NCBI GenBank assembly: GCA_964542875.1
Contig: CAZIWA010000120.1
Span: 1-17,221, forward strand
Length of the DNA: 17,221 bases
Reading direction: 5' to 3'
DNA from: CAZGOM01 sp964542875
Lineage (GTDB): Bacteria > Planctomycetota > Phycisphaerae > Phycisphaerales > Phycisphaeraceae
Part shown: positions 12,859 through 17,221 of the stretch, one piece after another
Numbering within the stretch: position 1 is the first letter of the stretch
Layout: each line of letters opens with the position of its first letter
Notes under the pieces: generated by a model
Database searches by the model: none
Seen by the model: only the letters and a program-made list of their open reading frames with translations
Told to the model about the DNA's origin: nothing
Position numbers and translations under genes: made by a program

Positions 12859-15459
12859 CTACGGCTTGATTAGGGCAGGACCGTGGGCGATGTGCTCGCG
12901 GGCGCGCTTGGCGCGCCAGATGACAAAGAGGCAGGCCAGCAGGCCGACTACGAGGCCGACAACGACCTGGGTGAGAAGCCGGGTGGTGACGGGAGCGATG
13001 AATTGGGATTCGGGCTCGACGACGCAGACGCGCCAGGCTTTTTGCTTCATCCAGGCCTGGCCGGCGATCCAGGTGGTGCGTCCGCCTTTGGAGTCGGGGG
13101 CGGTGAAGGTGGTGGACTTTTCCAAAGCACCGGTGGGAGACATGAGCTCCGGCATGTTCATTGATTCGACATGTTCACGGGGGACGCCGGCGCTGGGCTG
13201 GGTGTCGAGGGCTTTGAGTTGATCGGGGGTGAGGGTGCCGATGCTGCTGAAAACGCGGGTGGTGTCCGGGTGGGAGATGACGAGGTAGTTTTCATCGATG
13301 ATCATGGCGTAGCCCTGGCCGCCTAGCTGGACTTCGTTGGCGAGGCTCCAGACCCGGCCGGCGGCGAGCTTGACCATGAGCACGCCTGCGACCTCCGAGG
13401 AGGGGCTGCGGCCCTTGATGGGCACGGCAACGTAAACGCCGGGGGACTTGGTGTAGCGGCCCATGATCATGTCCGACATATTGGCTTGGCCTGCAATGGC
13501 GCGTCGGAAGTATTCACGGAAGCTCAGGTCGGCATCGCGCAATACGGGGTCGGTGGTGGCGATGACCTTGCCGGATTTGTTGATCACGGCGACGAGCATG
13601 TATTCGGGGTGGGTGGCGATGACGGAATCCAGAAGGCGATTGACCTGGACCTTAAGCTCCGTCGAAGCGGTGTCCGGCGAGAGGCAAAATTCATCAAGCT
13701 CCCCCTGCCCCGCCGATATCTGCTGAGCATCGCGCATGGCGTCGACCAAAAGCTGATCCAGCCGGGAGGCGGTGATGTTGGCGATGCCGTGGAGCTTTTC
13801 CGTGCCGGAAGAGACCATTTCCAGGCGGGTGCCGTAGACGGATAGCGCGACGACCACAAAGAGCGGCATGAGCGAAGCCACCATGAGTTCGATGGACATG
13901 CGGCGCTGGATCTTATCGACGGCGACGGCGCGACTGGCGTTGAAGGCAGCACGGCGGGTTTCGAGGGTTTCCAGGCGAAGGGCGAGCTCCGCAGGGCTGG
14001 AGAGGCGGGCGGCGGGGTTGCCTTCGACGCTGGCGCGGATGTCTTCACAGAGGAGTTCATCACGGACTTCGCGCTCCCAGCCTACGGCCATGGGGCGTTT
14101 GAAGTCTCCCACGACCATCTGGTAGAGGATGACGCCGACGGCATAGACGTCGCTGGCGGTGGTGGCAGGCTGCTGCATGAGCACTTCGGGGGCGATGAAG
14201 ATGGGGGTGCCGCCGGTGCTGAGGCTGGCGCGTGAGAGGGTTTTGTCGGAGAAACCGGCGAGGGTGATGCCGGGGGGCTGGAGGGTGCGGTCGGTGATGC
14301 CGCCGATGCCGAAGTCCGAGAGGATGGGCTGGACGTCGCCGTTAGGGAGATCGCGCATGAGGATGTTGGCGGGTTTTATGTCCTTGTGGATGACGCCGAC
14401 GGAGTGGGCGCCGGCGACGGCGCGGGCGATGCGGGCGACGATTTGAAGGCGTTTTTCAAGAGGGACTTCGGAGAAGCCGCCTTGCGCGGCGACCCATTCC
14501 TGGAGGTTGCCGGCTTCGATGTGCTCGCTTTCCAGGAAATAGGGAGGTTTGTCGAGGCGGATGTCGATGAGCTTGGCGATGTCGGCACGGTCGCCGAGAT
14601 TTTCATTGAGCAGGCGAAAGAGGGTGAGCTCACGCTTGAAGGATTGCAGGCGTTCAAGATCAAAACAGAACTTGAAGACACGCTTGTGCCCGGTGAGGCT
14701 GTGCTTGACGAGCCAGACTTCACCGAATCCCCCTTCTCCGAGTTTTCGATCGACCATCCAGGATTGGCGGCCGGGCACCTCGCGACCGGCAACGGGGAGC
14801 CAGTTGCGGAGTTGTTCTTCTTCGAGGTTTTCAAACCATTGGGCCTTTTCGGAATCCGGCGGGCGCTTGAAGGGGGCCAGGCCGATGGCGCCGACCTCGA
14901 AGACCTCGATGGCTTCTTTTTCGTTGCCTTTGAAACGGACGAGGCCGTGGTATTTGAAGTCGATGGCGGGCGTGGTGCCGTCGGGGAGCTCCGGGTGCCG
15001 GCGGACGAACTGGCGGGCGTCATCGCAGGCGTGGCGGGTGAGGAGGGTCTGGCCGCCGTAGGCGAGGGACATGAGGCGGGCGCAGGTGTCGGCGGCGTGG
15101 CTGGCGACGATGACTTTGTTGGACTCGCCGGGTTCATCCAGCAAGAGGGATTGGCCGACATGGATGCCGATGCGCGTCTGGGGCGCGTGGCCGGCCCAGT
15201 TGTAGGTGCGAAGGCGATGGTGGAACAGGAGCGCGAAGTCGACGGCATCACTGACCTGGGGGAAGATGGCGATGAAGCCGTCGCCGGTGTAGTTATTTTC
15301 CTCGGCTTTGGGGAATTGGCGAAGGAGGGTGCGGAAGATTTCGTTATGAGGGCGGGCGATCTGGGAGACATAATTGATGTCGCCCAGCCCGACTTTCATC
15401 GCCGAAGAGCCGACAAGGTCGGTGAACAGCAGCACAAGCAATCGCGATTCAGTCGGCAT
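12859..15459 (-). CDS. Nucleotidyl cyclase-Ser/Thr kinase-dCache fusion receptor
   Basis: An 866-residue membrane signalling protein with an unusual domain order. Residues 5-190 are a class III nucleotidyl cyclase homology domain: LLFTDLVGSS (metal Asp D14) and NYTGDGFIAIF (metal Asp D60). Residues about 235-500 are a Ser/Thr kinase: glycine loop GEGGFGEV (241-248), K263, HKDIKPANIL (D360, N365), SDFG (D382) and APE (423-425). A transmembrane helix follows at about 522-545. A dCache-type extracellular sensor covers about 550-800 (VAVINKSGKVIATTD, SFREYFRRA, GQGYAMIIDENYLVISHP). A second helix lies near 825-850, with a short basic tail. Both enzymatic domains therefore sit inside the cell and the sensor outside. 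The kinase keeps every catalytic residue. The cyclase has N56 where the substrate-selecting Lys is usual and D124 where the transition-state Asn is usual (R128 is kept). No partner gene lies beside it. Confidence 0.9.
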   Translation of the reverse strand: MPTESRLLVLLFTDLVGSSAMKVGLGDINYVSQIARPHNEIFRTLLRQFPKAEENNYTGDGFIAIFPQVSDAVDFALLFHHRLRTYNWAGHAPQTRIGIHVGQSLLLDEPGESNKVIVASHAADTCARLMSLAYGGQTLLTRHACDDARQFVRRHPELPDGTTPAIDFKYHGLVRFKGNEKEAIEVFEVGAIGLAPFKRPPDSEKAQWFENLEEEQLRNWLPVAGREVPGRQSWMVDRKLGEGGFGEVWLVKHSLTGHKRVFKFCFDLERLQSFKRELTLFRLLNENLGDRADIAKLIDIRLDKPPYFLESEHIEAGNLQEWVAAQGGFSEVPLEKRLQIVARIARAVAGAHSVGVIHKDIKPANILMRDLPNGDVQPILSDFGIGGITDRTLQPPGITLAGFSDKTLSRASLSTGGTPIFIAPEVLMQQPATTASDVYAVGVILYQMVVGDFKRPMAVGWEREVRDELLCEDIRASVEGNPAARLSSPAELALRLETLETRRAAFNASRAVAVDKIQRRMSIELMVASLMPLFVVVALSVYGTRLEMVSSGTEKLHGIANITASRLDQLLVDAMRDAQQISAGQGELDEFCLSPDTASTELKVQVNRLLDSVIATHPEYMLVAVINKSGKVIATTDPVLRDADLSFREYFRRAIAGQANMSDMIMGRYTKSPGVYVAVPIKGRSPSSEVAGVLMVKLAAGRVWSLANEVQLGGQGYAMIIDENYLVISHPDTTRVFSSIGTLTPDQLKALDTQPSAGVPREHVESMNMPELMSPTGALEKSTTFTAPDSKGGRTTWIAGQAWMKQKAWRVCVVEPESQFIAPVTTRLLTQVVVGLVVGLLACLFVIWRAKRAREHIAHGPALIKP

Positions 15460-15768
15460 TTTTTGTGGAACTCACCGGATTAAGAAGTAGTCAGATATGC
15501 GATACGAGGAACACTCAGATGCTGAAGTTAGAAGAGATGCACTGAGCGCATTCTAATTGAGAGATTCAAAACAAAAAACCACCTTTCCTACGCCAGAACC
15601 ATCTTTTGTTGTTTTTTTATCGACACCGGTGGTACAAAATGCGCAGCCGCGAAGCTGGAGAATGCATTATCATCTGTGCATCAGGCGCGGGCCAATGGGG
15701 TTGCTGTGGAGGTCCGTCGGGGTTCATCAGAGCCTTATTCTCAAGGCGAATTATCTCTGGAGCTTGCG
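15460..15768. other. 309-bp divergent intergenic region
   Basis: This region separates the kinase fusion from the oxidoreductase gene and must contain both promoters. TTGTTT (15609-15614), an 18-nt spacer and TACAAA (15633-15638) make a weak possible promoter towards the right, with a CACCGGTG palindrome (15624-15631) in its spacer. The frames that enter the next gene from upstream have no ribosome-binding site and are not called as genes. Confidence 0.35.
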
Positions 15769-16794
15769 GTGATCAAGGTGGCGGTTCTCGGTCTTGGGCC
15801 CATTGGGCAGGCGTGCGCAAAAGCGGTCTGCGCCGAAGGCGATTTACAGCTGGTGGGCCTGGCTGACTACACGGGCCAGATGGATAACCAGACGATCAAG
15901 CAGATCGGCGGCGCGGCGGCGGAAGGCTTTGAATTCACCGTCAAAGGCGAAGAGCAGATCGTTGTGACCAGCGACCTGGCCAAGGCCACGCAAGGCGCGG
16001 ACCTGGTGCTGCTGACCAATACACCTTCGATTGACATCGCCATCGAGCGACTGCGCCTGGTGCTGCCCAATAAATGCGCGGTGATCAGTAATTGCGATGA
16101 ATTGGTTTACCCCGGATACCGGTTTAAAGAGCAGGCACGGCAGATTGATGAAATGGCCCGCCAGGCGGGCAAGCCGGTGCTGGGCGTGGGGGTGAATCCT
16201 GGGTTTTCGCTGGACTTCCTACCGCTGGTGCTGGCTTCGATGGTTCGGCGGGCGACGGGTGTACGGTGCGTGCGCCGGATCGATGTGGGTTTGCGCCGGC
16301 AGCCGCTGCAGGCGCGGGTGGGCGTGACGCTTTCGCCTCAACAGTTTGCGGAGCTTCGGGAGCAAAAGAAAATCTGGCGGCCGGCGCTGGAAGACTCGGT
16401 GGCGATGATCGGCGCGGGGATGGGGCTAGCGATCGAGCCAGGGTCAATCCAGCTTTCAGTGGAGCCGGTGCTGGCGGATAAGTCGATGCAGACGCCTGTG
16501 GGATTGGTTTCGCCTGGGTTTGTGTCGGGGATTAAGGCGGTCGCGGTGTGGGAAAACGAGCGCGTATCGATTGAGCTTGAGCTGGTGATGGCGGTCGGGG
16601 TGGAAAATCCGGTGGACCGGATCGAGATTCAGGGCCCGGTGACGATGGTGTGCAAGATCCCCGGCGGCATCCCCGGCGATTCAGGCTCGGTGGCGGCGCT
16701 GATCAACTACGCGCGGCTGATGGGGCAGGCGCAACCGGGGCTGCGGAGCATCCTGGATCTGCCGATCCCGGGGAGCCGGTTTACGGAGAAATGA
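15769..16794 (+). CDS. DapB/2,4-diaminopentanoate dehydrogenase-like NAD(P)-binding oxidoreductase
   Basis: A 341-residue cytoplasmic protein of the dihydrodipicolinate reductase-like superfamily, closest in feel to 2,4-diaminopentanoate dehydrogenase (NADPH-dependent amine dehydrogenase) proteins. It starts with a Rossmann motif (VAVLGLGPIG, GxGxxG). GVGVNPGFSLDFLPLVLASM and the following RRQPLQARVGVTLSPQQF resemble the conserved centre of that family. The reaction would be oxidative deamination or imine reduction of an amino compound, but the substrate cannot be read from sequence, and a true DapB role in lysine synthesis is less likely at this length (DapB is about 240-270). The frame is open to ATG 15676, but GTG 15769 has GGAG (15759-15762) 6 nt upstream and gives the expected N-terminus. 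It is divergent from the kinase fusion. Confidence 0.8.
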   Translation: MIKVAVLGLGPIGQACAKAVCAEGDLQLVGLADYTGQMDNQTIKQIGGAAAEGFEFTVKGEEQIVVTSDLAKATQGADLVLLTNTPSIDIAIERLRLVLPNKCAVISNCDELVYPGYRFKEQARQIDEMARQAGKPVLGVGVNPGFSLDFLPLVLASMVRRATGVRCVRRIDVGLRRQPLQARVGVTLSPQQFAELREQKKIWRPALEDSVAMIGAGMGLAIEPGSIQLSVEPVLADKSMQTPVGLVSPGFVSGIKAVAVWENERVSIELELVMAVGVENPVDRIEIQGPVTMVCKIPGGIPGDSGSVAALINYARLMGQAQPGLRSILDLPIPGSRFTEK

Positions 16795-16796
16795 TC

Positions 16797-16830
16797 CGAA
16801 ACGTGGCAAATTATGGACCCGACCGTTTCG
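16797..16830 (+). terminator. Possible terminator-like inverted repeat after the oxidoreductase
   Basis: CGAAACG (16797-16803) pairs with CGTTTCG (16824-16830) around a 20-nt loop, starting 2 nt after the stop codon, and a T-rich stretch follows (16834-16850). The loop is long for an intrinsic terminator, so confidence is low. Confidence 0.3.
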
Positions 16831-16948
16831 TGAGTTTTGTGTTAGTTTTTCATATCGTGTTTTAACTGCTTGTGTAAGCGCAAGTCATATCACTTTGGAC
16901 AGGTTTACCCCAGGCCTTTTGGCTGTTCTGCCGGTCGGATGGAGGGGC

Positions 16949-16954
16949 TAGAAT
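16949..16954 (+). promoter_or_regulatory. Candidate -10 element for the last gene
   Basis: TAGAAT matches the -10 consensus at 5 of 6 positions and lies 46 bp before the ATG at 17001. No good -35 hexamer is found at the right distance, so this stands on the -10 alone. Confidence 0.3.
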
Positions 16955-17000
16955 CCGTGTTTGAACAGATGGTTTCAATCACCTCACACACGGAGCAGCC

Positions 17001-17221
17001 CATGATCGCTCAATTGAAGTTCAGGTTTGGGCAAAAACCAGTGGTCGCAGAGCTCTCAGATGAGTTGAGCTGGCAATGCGACGAGAAGTCGGTGGAGACG
17101 TATCTGAATGGACTGGATTTGTTTCCCAAGCGCACGCATGAAGATGTACGGCAGGATTTGAAGCTGCACGTGTACCGCGTGGCTTATCGGCTGGGGGCCA
17201 AGGTGGAGCGGTGCGGGGAAT
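17001..17221 (+). CDS. Hypothetical protein, 3' end cut off by the window
   Basis: An open frame starts at ATG 17001 and continues for 73 codons to the window end with no stop. GGAG (16991-16994) lies 6 nt upstream, a good ribosome-binding site, and a candidate -10 lies at 16949. The visible residues (MIAQLKFRFGQKPVVAELSD and onward) are mixed and charged, without a signal peptide or membrane helix. I do not recognise a family from this fragment. The gene is real on the strength of its start signals and unbroken frame, but its function cannot be judged here. Confidence 0.65.

Noticed and set aside
14386..15483. 365-codon plus-strand open frame opposite the kinase fusion
   Set aside because: Antisense to the kinase and cyclase domains, with an acidic Gly/Ala/Glu-biased product and no motif.
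15606..15866. Plus-strand frames upstream of and overlapping the oxidoreductase start
   Set aside because: No ribosome-binding site and no recognisable product; the GGAG-GTG pair at 15759-15771 explains the real start.
16903..16916. GTTTACCCCAGGCC as a further copy of the box that follows the dispersed hairpin
   Set aside because: No hairpin lies at the proper distance upstream, and the box has an extra C, so it is probably chance.

Overview
The window reads as chromosomal DNA of a high-GC environmental bacterium, most likely a member of the Planctomycetota (a Phycisphaerae-like lineage). This is inferred from gene content and style: an AraC regulator facing a PhyH-type dioxygenase, a Ser/Thr kinase fused to a nucleotidyl-cyclase domain and a Cache sensor, an ATP/ADP-translocase-like MFS permease, a PSP1/RicT protein with a long Gly/Pro/Arg tail, and REP-like intergenic hairpins. 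No rRNA, tRNA, CRISPR array, transposase or phage gene was seen.

Layout. 60-905 (-) is an AraC-type regulator, divergent from a phytanoyl-CoA dioxygenase-family protein (1021-1776, +), which is followed 44 bp later by an SseB-like protein (1821-2246). A 400-bp gap rich in inverted repeats precedes a secreted alpha/beta hydrolase (2647-4533). After another gap of about 530 bp come a small single-pass membrane protein (5068-5565) and, convergent with it, an NTP/NDP-exchanger-like MFS permease (5576-6835, -). Divergent from the permease is a 799-residue methyl-accepting chemotaxis protein (6992-9391). Next are metF (9682-10602), behind a good promoter with a 14-bp palindrome at the predicted start site, a 550-bp gap with repeat-like elements, and the PSP1/RicT-family protein (11156-12742). 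A very large signalling fusion (12859-15459, -) is convergent with RicT and divergent from a DapB/2,4-diaminopentanoate-dehydrogenase-like enzyme (15769-16794). A 5'-partial gene of unknown function starts at 17001 and runs off the end.

How the genes work together. Only a few neighbours look functionally linked: AraC with PhyH (shared regulatory region), and perhaps PhyH with SseB as one transcript. The rest look like independent units, many with their own promoter. Two extracellular-sensing proteins stand out: the WspA-like chemoreceptor and the cyclase-kinase-Cache fusion. The fusion is the best candidate for a little-described system. Its cyclase domain keeps both metal-binding Asp residues but lacks the usual substrate-specifying Lys and transition-state Asn, whereas its kinase domain looks intact.

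A second non-obvious signal is a dispersed intergenic hairpin. Two copies 10.4 kb apart (2335 and 12753) share not only the stem-loop but also a TTTACCC box exactly 24 nt downstream. A decayed third copy lies at 4805.
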